From Pyxidicoccus trucidator (GTDB lineage Bacteria > Myxococcota > Myxococcia > Myxococcales > Myxococcaceae), in the NCBI RefSeq assembly GCF_010894435.1, contig NZ_JAAIXZ010000001.1:278322-342321 (forward strand): DNA of 64,000 nt, in the 5' to 3' direction. The translations under genes and the position numbers were made by a program. This document shows, piece by piece, positions 1 through 12,200 of this stretch. Within the stretch, counting starts at the first letter, position 1. Each line of letters begins with the position of its first letter. Under the pieces are notes generated by a model. The model did no database searches. It saw only the letters and a program-made list of their open reading frames with translations, and was not told the origin of the DNA.

Positions 1-294
1 GGCCTGGAGCGCGTCGAGCGCGAGGCCAGCTTCTTCCACCTGGGCGGCCACTCGCTGAGCGCCACGCGGCTGGTGGCCCGGGTGCGCCAGTCCTTCGGCG
101 TCCAGCTGCCCCTGGCTGCCTTCTTCTCCTCGCCCACCGTGGCAGGGCTGGCCCGGCAGTTGGCCTCGCTCCAGGCCGCTTCCGCCGAGCTGCCGGAGCC
201 CACTCCTCTCCCCGCCGACGCTCCGCTCGTGCTGTCTCCGGCTCAGGAGCGCCTGTGGTTCATCCACCAGCTCCAGCCCGACTCCGGCGCCTAC
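1..294 (+). repeat. Copy 1 of near-identical PCP/C-junction repeat in the NRPS
   Basis: This segment covers the end of PCP1, the PCP-C linker and the first C-domain motif. It matches 3199-3492 with only six mismatches by eye, all between positions 145 and 225. The copy probably extends left of the window. The identity is far higher than elsewhere between modules, so it looks like a recent internal duplication or gene conversion rather than simple domain homology. Confidence 0.85.
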
Positions 295-3200
295 CACATC
301 CCCCAGGCCGCGGAGCTGCGCGGGGCGGTGGACACCCGTGCGCTGGACTCGGCGCTGCGGTGGTTGCTGGAGCGGCACCCCGTGCTGCGCACCACCGTGT
401 CCTCACTGCAGGGGCAGCCTCACGCGGCGCTGGCGCCCGTACCCTCCCAGGTGCTGCACGTGGAGGGCGCGGCGGCGCAGCCCGGATGGATTGCCCAGAG
501 ACTGCACCAGGAGTCATGGCGACCGTTCTCGCTGGAGCGCGGACCGCTGTACCGCTTCCTCCTGCTGAGGACCGGCGAGGAGCGGCACGTGCTGCTCGCC
601 GTCTTCCACCACCTCGTGGTGGACGGGCTCTCGCTGGACATCGTCCTGCGAGAGCTGGGCGAGGCGTATGCCGCCTTCCGTCAGGAGCAGCCGCCCACGG
701 CGGCTCCCGTTCCGCTCCACTACGCCGATGTGGCCGCGTGGCAGCGCTCGGAGGCCGTGCACGCGCGTGACGAGGCGCAGCTGACGTACTGGAAGCGTCA
801 GCTCACCGGGGCCCCGGAGCTGCTCCAGCTCCCCACCGACAAGCCCCGTCCCGCCGTCCTCACGCACCAGGGCGACAACACTGGTCTCCACGCGCTGTCT
901 CCCGCGCTGGCCAGCGCCGTGCGCGCCTTCTGCCGCGAGCACTCGGCCACGCCGTTCATGGTGCTGTACGCCGCGTTCTCCGCGCTGCTGTACCGCTACT
1001 CGCGCCAGGACGACTTCTGCGTCGGCACTCCCGTCTCCGGACGCACCCACCCCGCCACCGAGGGCGTCGTCGGCCTGCTCGCCAACACCGTCCCCCTGCG
1101 CACCCGCGTGGACACGGCCACCTCCTTCGCCTCACTGGTGGCCCAGGTGCGGGGCACCACGCTGGAGGCGCTGGCCCACCAGGACGTCCCCTTCGAGCGG
1201 CTCGTCCAGGCGCTCGGCGTGGAGCGCAGCCTCAGCCACTCGCCCGTGTTCCAGGTGATGTTCGACCTGCACCGGCCGCAAAGCTCGCTCGCTGGCGCCT
1301 TCGCCGCGCTCCAGGCCCAGCCGGTGGCCGTCGACCTGCGGGCCAGCCCGTTCGACCTCGCGCTGAGCGTCCTCGAGGGCGCGGACGGCTTCGAGGTCTT
1401 CCTGCGCTACAGCGGCGAGCTGTTCGAGTCCGCCACCGCGCGGCGGCTGCTGGAGCACTACCCGCGCCTCCTCGCCGAGGCCGTCGCCGCGCCTCACACG
1501 CCTGTCTCCCGGCTGTCGCTGCTGTCGGCCGACGAGCGCGCCCGCGTGCTGCGCGAGGCCCGTCCTCCCACGCACGACTTCGACCTGCGCACCTGCCTGC
1601 CCGAGCGCATCTCCGCCCACGCCCGCCAGTCTCCCGAGCGCGTGGCCCTCGCTTCCTCCGACGTGCGCTGGACGTACTCGGAGCTGGAGGCGTGGACGAA
1701 CCGCGCCGCGCGTCGGTTGGTGGCCCAGGGCGTGAAGCCCGAGTCGGTGGTCGCGGTGCTCGGCCGGCGCAGCGAGGCCACCGTGCGGGCGCTGCTATCG
1801 CTGCACAAGGTCGGTGCCGCCTACCTGCCCCTGGATGCGCAGCTTCCCCCGGCGCGGCTGGGCACGCTGCTGGCGGAGAGCCGCGCGCCGTTCATCCTCG
1901 CGCTCGACTCCGAGGAGTCGCCGCTGTCCGAGGTGCTCTCGCAACTGCCCGAGACGACCCGGCCTCGCGTGCTGTCCCTGTCCACGGAGGACCTGGCGGC
2001 GGAGAGCGCGGAGCCCGTGACGGCGCGCGCCACGCCCGCGACGCTCGCCTACGTGCTGTTCACCTCCGGCTCCACCGGCACGCCCAAGGGCGTCATGGTG
2101 GACCACCGCGGCATGCTCAACCACCTGCTCGGCATGCAGCGTGGGCTGGAGATGGGCCCCGAGGACGTGCTCGCCCAGACGGCGCCGCTCTCCTTCGACA
2201 TCTCCATCTGGCAGATGCTGGGGGCCCTGGCGGCCGGTGGCACCACCCACGTGGTGGAGGACGACGTGGTGCGCGAGCCACCCCGCCTCGCCGCCGCCCT
2301 GCGAGACGCTGGCGCCACCGTGGTGGAGCTGGTGCCCTCGCTGCTCCAGGCGCTGCTGGAGGACCCGGTCGAGGCACCGCTCCCGGCGCTCCGCCACATG
2401 CTCACCATTGGCGAGGCCCTGCCGCCCGCCACGTGCCGCGACTGGTTCGAGCGCTACCCGCGCGTGCCGCTCGTCAACGCCTACGGGCCGGCCGAGTGCG
2501 CCGACACCGCCACGCTGCACCGGATGCACGCGCCGCCCTCGGGCGCCGGCACTCCCATTGGCACGCCCAAGGCGAACATGGAGGTATACGTCCTGGACGA
2601 CGCGCTCCAGCCCGTGCCTCCAGGCGTGCCCGGAGAGCTCTACATCGGCGGCACCGGCGTGGGCCGTGGCTACGTGGGCCGTCCGGACCTCACCGCCGAG
2701 CGCTTCGTGCCGCACCCGTTCAGCGCCGAGCCCGGCGCGCGGCTGTACCGCACGGGAGACCGGGGCCAGTGGAACGAGGACGGCACGCTCGGCTTCCTCG
2801 GCCGCGTGGACTTCCAGGTGAAGGTGCGCGGCATGCGCGTGGAGCTGGGCGAGGTGGAAGCCGCCCTGGCTTCCCTGCCCGGCGTGCGCTCCGCCGCCGT
2901 CACCGTCCAGCGTCGGGGGCCCGGCGACTCGTGGCTCGTCGCCTGGGTGGTGCCCGCTGCCTCCGACGTCTCCACCGAGTCGCTCCAGCACGCCCTGGCC
3001 CGCGTCCTCCCCGCGTACATGGTGCCCTCGCGCTGGGTGCTGCGCCCCTCTCTTCCCCTCACCTCCACCGGCAAGCTGGACCGCAAGGCCCTCGCCTCGC
3101 TGCACCTGGACGACACATATAATGATGCGCCCTCCGCGGGCGGCCCCGCACGCGGCCCCGTGGAGGAGCTGCTCGCCCAGCTCTTCGGCCAGGTGCTCGG

Positions 3201-6200
3201 CCTGGAGCGCGTCGAGCGCGAGGCCAGCTTCTTCCACCTGGGCGGCCACTCGCTGAGCGCCACGCGGCTGGTGGCCCGGGTGCGCCAGTCCTTCGGCGTC
3301 CAGCTGCCCCTGGCTGCCTTCTTCTCCTCGCCCACCGTGGCAGGCCTGGCCCGGCAGTTGGCCTCACTCCAGGCGGCTTCCGCCGAGCTGCCGGAGCCCA
3401 CTCCGCTTCCCGCCGACGCCCCGCTCGTGCTGTCTCCGGCTCAGGAGCGCCTGTGGTTCATCCACCAGCTCCAGCCCGACTCCGGCGCCTACAGCGTCGG
3501 TCAGGCCGCCGAGTGGAACGGCCCCGCGGACCTCGAGGCGCTGGATGCCGCCGCGCGGTGGTTGCTGGATCGCCACCCCGTGCTGCGCACCACGGTGTCC
3601 TCGGTGCATGGACAGCCACACGTCGCGTTGGCCCCCGTGCCCTCGCGCGTGCTGCACGTCGAGACTGTTGCCGAGGGCCCCGACGCCCCCGTCCTGCTCG
3701 CCCGGCGCATCACCGAGACGAGCCAGCGGCCATTCCCCCTGGAGCACGGGCCGCTCTATCGCTTCCTGCTGCTGAAGGCCGGTGGAGAGCGGCACGTGCT
3801 GCTCGTCGCCTTCCACCACCTCGTGGGCGACGCGCTGTCGGCCGGACTCCTCCTGCGCGAGCTGGGCGAGGCGTATGCCGCCTTCCACCAGGGCCAGTCC
3901 CCCGCGCTGCCCCCCGTGCACCTCCACTCCGCTGATGTGGCCGCGTGGCAGCGCTCGGAGCCCGTCCTCGCGCGTGACGAGGCGCAGCTGGAGTACTGGA
4001 AGCGCCAGCTCGCCGGAGCGCCGGAGCTGCTCCAGCTCCCCACCGACAAGCCCCGTCCCGCCGTCCTCACGCACCAGGGCGACAACACCGGCTACCACCC
4101 GCTGCCCAGGGCCCTCTCCGAGGACCTGCGCGCGTTCTGCCGCCAGCATCAAGTCACCCCGTACATGGTGCTGTACGCCGCGTTCTCCGCGCTGCTGTAC
4201 CGCTACTCGCGCCAGGACGACTTCTGCGTCGGCACTCCCGTCTCCGGCCGCACCCACCCGGCCACCGAGGGCGTCGTCGGCCTGCTCGCCAACACCGTCC
4301 CCCTGCGCACCCGCGTGGACGCGGCCACCTCCTTCGCCTCGCTGCTCGCGCAGGTGCGCTCCACCTCGCTCGACGCCCTGGCCCACCAGGACGTCCCCTT
4401 CGAGCGGCTCGTCCAGGCGCTCGGCGTGGAGCGCGGGCCCGGCCATGCGCCGCTCGTGCAGGTGATGTTCGACCTGCACCGCACCGAGCTGTCCGCCGCC
4501 AGCGGGTTCCATGCGCTCGGCGCCCGCCGCGTCCCCATCGAGACGTGGACGTGCGAGGTGGACCTGTTCCTCACCGCCATCGAGGTGGGGGACGGCTTCG
4601 AGGTCTACTTCCAGTACAGCACCGACCTGTTCGCGCCCGGCACGGTGGAGCGGCTCCGCAACCACTACATCCGGCTGCTGGAGCACGCGGTGGCCTCGCC
4701 GCGCACCTCCGTGGGCGAGCTGTCCCTGCTGTCCCCCGCCGAGCGGGAGCAGGTGCTCCACGCCTTCAACGCCACCGAGCGTCCCTTCGACGCGGAAGCC
4801 ACCATCGTCTCCCTGCTGGAAGCGCAGGTGGCGAGCACGCCCGACGCGCCCGCCGTCGTCGCGCCCGAGGGCACGCTCACCTTCCGTGAGCTGCACGCCC
4901 GGGCCTCGCGGCTGGCGGCGCACCTGGCCGCCGCGGGTGCCGGGCCAGAGGCCGTGGTGGGCCTCTGCCTGGAGCGCTCGCTGGACGCGGTGGTGTCGCT
5001 GCTGGCCATCTTCTTCAGCGGCGCCGGCTGCCTCCCGCTGGAGGCGTCGCACCCGCCGGCCCGGCGCGCGGCGCTGCTGCGCCAGGCCCGCGCGCGGCTC
5101 GTCGTCAGCCGTCCTTCCCTGTTCGAAGGTGTGGAGCCCGGCGTCCCCCTGGTGACGCCCGACGTGCGAGGCGAGGTGGCCCCGCTGCCCGCGCCCCGGC
5201 CTCCGCGCGCCGAGCACCTCGCATACCTCCTCTACACCTCGGGCTCCACCGGCGAGCCCAAGGGCGTGGAGCTCACGCACCGCAACGTCGTGCACTGCTT
5301 CGCGGCGTTCGACACGTACTACGCCACGCGGCCGGGAGACTGCTGGGCCTCGTCGGGCAGCCTGTCCTTCGACATCCACCTGGAGGAGCTGCTCTTCAGC
5401 ATCACCCGTGGCGCGCGCACCGTGCTGCGCGAGGTGGGCCCGCTCGGGCTGGGGCGCGACATCCTCCGCCACGGCATCACCCACGTGGTCATCACCCCGT
5501 CCTCGCTGGCCACCGCGCTGGAGGAGCCCGGCGCGCCGGAGTCCTTCCGCGCGCTCAAGGTGCTCGTCACCGGCGGCGAGGTGCTGCCGGATTCGCTGGT
5601 GCAGCAGCTGGCGCTCACGGACACCCGGCTGGTCAACACCTACGGCCCCACGGAGACGAGCATCAACGTGGCCGCCGAGGTGACGCTGGCGGACCGGCCC
5701 GTGCGCCTCGGCCGTCCGCTGGACCGGTGCCGGGTGTACGTGCTGGACCCGCTCGGCGAGCCCGTGCCCCCGGGCGTCCCCGGCGAGCTCTTCATCGGCG
5801 GTACGTGCCTGGGCCGCGGCTACCGCGACCGCCCGGACCTCACCTCGGACCGCTTCGTGCCGGACCCGTTCTCCGGCGACACCGGCGGCCGGCTGTACCG
5901 CACGGGAGACCGCGTGCGCTGGTTCGGCGACGGCACGCTGGGCTTCCTGGGCCGCACCGACTTCCAGGTGAAGGTGCGCGGCGTGCGCGTGGAGCTGGAG
6001 GAGGTGGAGGCCGCCCTCCTGCGCCAGCCCGGCGTGCGGCAGGCCGCCGTGGTGGTGCGCGGCAGCCAGCGCGACGCGCGGCTGGAGTCCTTCCTCGTGC
6101 TGGAGGACGGCGCGGCCGGCTCGGTGGAGCGGCTGCGCGAGCTGCTCGGGCGCTCGCTGCCGGACGCCCTGGTGCCCTCCCGCTTCTTCGTGCTGCCCGC

Positions 6201-9200
6201 CCTGCCCCACACCACCAGCGGCAAGGTGGACCGTCAGGCACTGGCCGCGCTACCCGTGCCAGCGCCGGAGTCCGCCCCCTCCTCCGGTGAGCGTCCGCGC
6301 GGCCCGGTGGAGGAGCTGCTCGCCCAGCTCTTCTGTCAGGTGCTCGGCGTGCCACAGGTGCGGCGCGAGGACGACTTCTTCCACCTGGGCGGGCACTCGC
6401 TGGCCGCCACCCGGCTGGTGGCGCGCGCGCGACAGGCCTTCGACGTGGAGCTGCCGCTGCGGGCCTTCTTCTCCGAGCCCACCGTGGCGGGCCTCGCGCG
6501 CGAGCTGGAGGCGCGGCGCGGCACCTCGACGGGCCTGCCCGCGCCCACGCCGCGTCCGGAAGACGCCGCGCTGGCGCTGTCGCCCACGCAGGAGCGGCTG
6601 TGGTTCATCCACCAGCTCCACCCGGGGACCAGCGCCTACCACCTCGCGGAGTCCGTGGAGCTGGAGGGCGCGCTGGACGCCTCCGCGCTGGAGCATGCGC
6701 TGCGCTGGCTGGTGGAGCGGCATGCGGTGCTGCGGCTCGCCGTGCCGTCGCGCGACGGCAAGCCGGCTCCCGTGGTCCTCCCGGTGCCCGCGAGCGTCCT
6801 CGAGGTGGAGGTGGCTGCCTCGCCAGAGGAAGCCGGCGCGTGGGCGCGGGACGTGGTGCACCACCCCTTCGACCTGGAGCACGGCCCCCTCCACCGCTTC
6901 CGCGTGCTGCGCACGGCGCCGGAGCGGCACGTGCTGCTGCTGGCTTTCCATCACCTCGTGGTGGACGGGCTGGCGCTGGAGGTCCTGCTGCGTGAGCTGG
7001 GCGTGGCGTATGCCGCCTTCCGCCAGGGACTGGCGCCCACGCTTCCCCCGGCGCGACTGTCCCACGCGGACGTGGCCACGTGGCTGCACGGTGAGCCCGT
7101 GCGCGCGAGGGACGAGGCGCAGCTCGCGTACTGGAAGCAGCAGCTCGCGGGCGTCCCCGGCCTGCTGCGGCTTCCCACGGACAGGCCCCGGCCGGCGGCC
7201 CCGCTGCTCTCGGGCGCCACCACGGCGGACCACCCGCTGCCCGCCAGCACCGTGCAGGCGCTCAACGCCTTCTGCCGCAAGCACCAGGTGACGCCGTACA
7301 TGGTGCTGCTGTCGGCCTTCTCCGCCCTGCTCCACCGCTACACCGGGCAGCAGGACTTCTGCGTCGGCACTCCCGTCTCCGGCCGCACGCACCCGGCGCT
7401 CGAAGGCGTCGTCGGCCTGCTGCTCAACACGGTGGCGCTGCGCACGCGCGTGGCCCCGGACGCGTCCTTCGCCGAGCTGGTGGCCGGAGTGCGCGCCACC
7501 GTCCTGGAGGCGCTGGCCCACCAGGACGTGCCGCTGGACCGCATCGTCCAGGCACTGGGCGTGGAGCGCGCCGCCGGGCACCCGCCCCTCTTCCAGGTGA
7601 TGTTCGACCTGGTGCGGCCGGAGCGCACGCTGGTGGAGTCCTTCCCGGACCTGCGCGCGCGCCCGCTGCGCACCGAGCTGCTCACCAGCCCCTTCGACTT
7701 GTCGCTGTGGGTGGCGGACTCCGGTGACGGCCACGCCCTGGCGCTGCGCTACGGGACGGAGCTGTTCGACGCGGGCTCCGCGGAGCGGTTGCTGGGGCAC
7801 TACGTCCGCCTCCTCCAGCACGCGCTGGACGCACCGTCCACGCCCGTCTCCGCGCTGGAGGTGCTGCCGGACGCCGAGCGCCAGCACCTGCTCGTGGAGT
7901 GGAACGACACCCGCGCGGACTTCCCGCACGAGAGCACCGTCCACGCGCTCTTCGAGGCCCAGGCCCGGCGCACGCCGGACGCGCTGGCCGTCTCCTACGA
8001 CGGCACGCGGCTCACCTTCGGCCAGCTGGAGGCCCGCGCCAACCAGCTCGCCCGGCACCTGCGGGGGCTGGGCGTGCGGCGGCAGGTGCTGGTGGGCCTG
8101 TGCCTGCGCCGCTCCGTGGACATGGTGGTGGCGCTGCTGGGAGTGCTGAAGGCCGGCGGCGCCTACGTGCCGCTGGACGCGTCCCACCCCGCCTCGCGCC
8201 TCGCCTTCCTGATTGAGGACACCGGCGCGCCCGTCCTCCTCACCGAGGAGGCGCTCGCGGACACGCTGCCCGCGTCACATGCGCTCGTGCTGAGCCTGGA
8301 TACGGAGTGGGCGCACACCGCCGGCCGTGAGTCCGAGGCTCCGCTGGAGCCGGAGGCCACCGCGAGCGACCTCGCGTACCTCATCTACACCTCCGGCAGC
8401 ACCGGCCTGCCCAAGGGCGTCATGGTGGAGCACCGGGGCGTGGTGAACTACCTGGACTGGGCCCGCCGCGCGTACGCCGTGGACGAGGGCTCGGGCGCCC
8501 CCGTCCACTCGTCGCTGGCGTTCGACCTCACCGTCACCAGCCTGCTGCTGCCGCTCGTCACAGGCCAGCCCGTGGAGCTGGTGCCAGAGCAGGAGGGCGT
8601 GGACGGCCTGGCCGCAACGCTGCGCGCGGGAGCGGACTTCAGCCTGGTGAAGCTGACGCCGTCGCATCTGCGCCTGCTGGCGGAGCAGCTCACGCCGTCG
8701 GAGCGCGCCGGACGCACGCGCGCCTTCGTCGTCGGTGGCGAGGCGCTCACTTCGCAGGCAGTGGAGGCGTGGCGCCGTCACGCGCCGGGCACCCGGGTCA
8801 TCAACGAGTACGGCCCCACGGAGACGGTGGTGGGCTGCTGCGTGTACACGGTGGACGGCGAGACACCGGTGGGGAGCACGGTGCCCATCGGCCGCCCCAT
8901 CGCCAACACGCGCCTCTACGTGCTGGACGCGCACCTGCGGCCGGTTCCGGCGGGGGCTCCCGGGGAGCTGTTCATCGGCGGCGTGGGCGTGGCGCGAGGC
9001 TACTGGCGCCGCCCCGCGCTCACCGCCGAGCGCTTCGTGCCGGACCCGTTCTCGTCCGAGCCCGGCGCGCGCATGTACCGCACCGGAGACCGCGTGCGGC
9101 TGCGTCCCTCGGACGAGCTGGAGTACCTGGGCCGCACCGACTTCCAGGTGAAGGTGCGCGGCCACCGCGTGGAGCCGGGCGAGGTGGAGGCGGCCCTGTG

Positions 9201-12200
9201 CGAGCTGCCGGGCGTCTCCGCCGCGGTGGTGGTGCTGCGGGACGACGGCCCCGCCGGGCCTCGGCTCGTCGCCTACGTCGAGGGCGAGGGCCAGCGTCCC
9301 GACCCGGCGGCCCTGCGCGGCGCGCTTGCACAGCGGTTGCCCGCGCACCTGGTGCCCTCGGTGCTGGTGGCGCTGGACGCGCTGCCCCTGACGCCCAACG
9401 GCAAGGTGGACCGTGACGCGCTGCCCGCGCCGGAAGAGGCGCTCTCCGGCACGACGGGTGACGACTTCGTACCCCCTTCCACCCCCACGCAGGAGGCGCT
9501 GGCGGCCCTGTGGTGCGAGCTGCTGGGCGTGCGCCGCGTGGGCGCACGGGATGACTTCTTCGAGCTGGGCGGCCACTCGCTGCTGTCCGTCCAGCTCTCC
9601 TCGCGAGTGCGGGAGCGCCTGGGCGTGGAGCTGCCCGTGGCGGCCCTCTTCGCCACCCCCACGCTGGAGGCCCTGGCGGCGCGCATCGACGCCTCGCCCC
9701 GGCTGTCCACGCCCACCGTGCCCGTCGTCACGGCGCGCCCGGAGCGCATCCCCGCGTCGCTGGTGCAGGAGCGACTCTGGTACGCGATGCAGCTGCCGGA
9801 GGCGCCGCCCTTCGTCGTCGTCGCGGCGCTGATGTTGGAAGGTCCGCTGGACGGCGCGCGCATGGAAGCGGCGATGGAGGCCGTGCTGGAGCGCAACGCC
9901 ACGCTGCGCACCACCTTCGGGCTGGAGGAAGGGGCCCTCGTCGCGCGGGAGCACCCGGTGACGCGGCCGGTGCTGGTCCGGACGGACCTGTCCTCCCTGC
10001 CGGCGGATGAGGCCCTCACCGCCGCGCGCGCCATCGCCACGCGGCATGACCGCGAGCACTTCGACATCGCGCGCGGGCCGCTGTACCGCTTCGAGCTGGC
10101 ACGCCTGGACGCTCCGGGCACCCGCCACGTGCTCGTCGCGTCCATGAGCCACCTCGTCAACGACGGCATCGGCATGGGCGCCTTCCTGGAAGAGGTCGCC
10201 GCCGCCTGGGACGCCGCGGGGACGGCGCGGCTCGCGGCCTCGAAGGACCCGCGGACACCGCTGCTGCCCCCGGCCCCGCTCGCCTACGCCGACTTCGCGC
10301 TCTGGCAGCGCCGGCCCGAGCACCTGCGCGAGGTGGACGCCTCCGTCGAGACCTGGAAGCAGGCGCTGGCGCACGCGCCCGCCGTCCTCGACCTGCCGCT
10401 GGACTTCCCGCGCCGCGCCCCGGCGCTCAACGCGAACATGCGTCCGGAGCCGCTCACCCTGGGCCCGGACGCCATGTCCGCGCTCCAGGCCCTGGCCCGG
10501 AGCGAGGGCGTGTCCACCTTCACCGCGGCGCTCGCGCTGGTACAGCTCTGGCTGCACCGGCTCAGCGCCCAGCCGCACGTGGTGGTGGCGTCGCCCTTCT
10601 CCGGCCGCGTGCTGCCCGGCACGGAGCGACAGGTGGGCTACTTCGCCAACGTGCTGCCGCTGTGCACGGAGGTGGCCGGAGCGCCCTCCTTCCGCGCGCT
10701 GCTGCGACGGACCTGGGATGTGGTGGGGCATGCCACGGCGCACCAGGAGGTGCCCTTCAAGCGCATCGCGGACGCGGCGCAGCCGGACGCGGCCCGCACC
10801 GCGCCGCCGCTGGCCCAGGCGCTGCTGCTGCTGGACAGCCCGGCCTCCTTCGGCCTCTCGGGGCTGCGCGCCTCGTACCTGGACGGAGAGAGCATCTTCC
10901 CCGCCTATGACGTGGTGGTGCACCTCATCGAGCGTCCCGAGGGCGGCACGCTGGGCTTCCTCGCCACCGACGGGGCCCTCTTCACCGCCGCCACCTCGCG
11001 GCGCATGGCCCGCGCCTTCGAGCAGCTCTTCACCGAGGCCGTCCGCGCTCCGGACTCCTCCCCGGCCCGCCTGCCCCTGCTGTCCACCGAGCAGCGCGCC
11101 CAGGTGCTCGCGTCCCTCAGCGGAGGCCCCCAGTCCGTCCCCGCCGGGGCCTGCATCCACACCCTCTTCGAGGCCCAGGTGCGTCGCGCTCCGCACGCGC
11201 CCGCCGTCGCGCACGGCGACAGCACGTGGAGCTACGCGGAGCTGAACGCGCGCGCCAACCTGCTGGCCGCGCACCTGCTCGCCCAGGGGCTCCGGCCCGA
11301 GGAGCGCGTGGGCGTCATCATGGAGCCCTCCAACCAGGGCATGGCCGCGCTGCTCGGCATCCTCAAGGCGGGCGGCGCCTACGTGCCCCTGGACGCGGGC
11401 TGGCCGGAGCCTCGCAAGCTCGCGGTGCTGGAGCGCTCCGGAGTGCGGCGGCTGTGGGTGGACGCCGAGGCGCTCTCCGCGCACTTCGACCTCGTGCCCG
11501 TGGTGGAAGTCCCTCCGAGCCCGGAGCACGTGGCGGAGGACCTGCGGCCCGGGCCCCGGGCCGTGGCGGACTCGCAGCTCGCGTACATCGTCTTCACGTC
11601 CGGCTCCACCGGCGAGCCCAAGGGCGTCATGGTGGAACACCGCTCGGTGGTGAACCACAACGTGGCCCTGGCCGCGCGCTTCGGCCTGCGCCCCGGCGAC
11701 AGGATGCTCCAGTTCGCCCCGCTCAGCTTCGACGCCGCCGCCGAGGACCTCTACCCGCCGCTGGTGGTGGGCGCCACGGTGGTGATGCGCAGCGGACTGG
11801 TGCCCGCGCACGTCATGACGCCGTACCTGGAGGAGACGGGCATCACCCTCATCAGCCTGCCCCCCACGTACATCGAGGAGTGGATTCGCCAGATGGAGTC
11901 CCACGGCCAGCGCGTGCCCGCCCGCCTGCGGCTGCTGGCCCCCGGCGGCGACGTGCTCAAGCGTGAGACGTTCGAGGCCTGGGTGCGCGTGGGCGGTGGA
12001 CATGCCCCGTGGCTCAACGTCTACGGGCCCACCGAGTGCACGATTACCTCCGCCACCTGCGACATTCCCGGCGCGGAGGGGCTCGGCACCGACGCCACCT
12101 TCCCCATCGGCCGGCCCATTCCACGCGTCCACGTGCACCTGCTGGACGCGCACATGGAGCCGGTGCTGCCGGGCCTGCCTGGCGGCGTGTACATCGGCGG

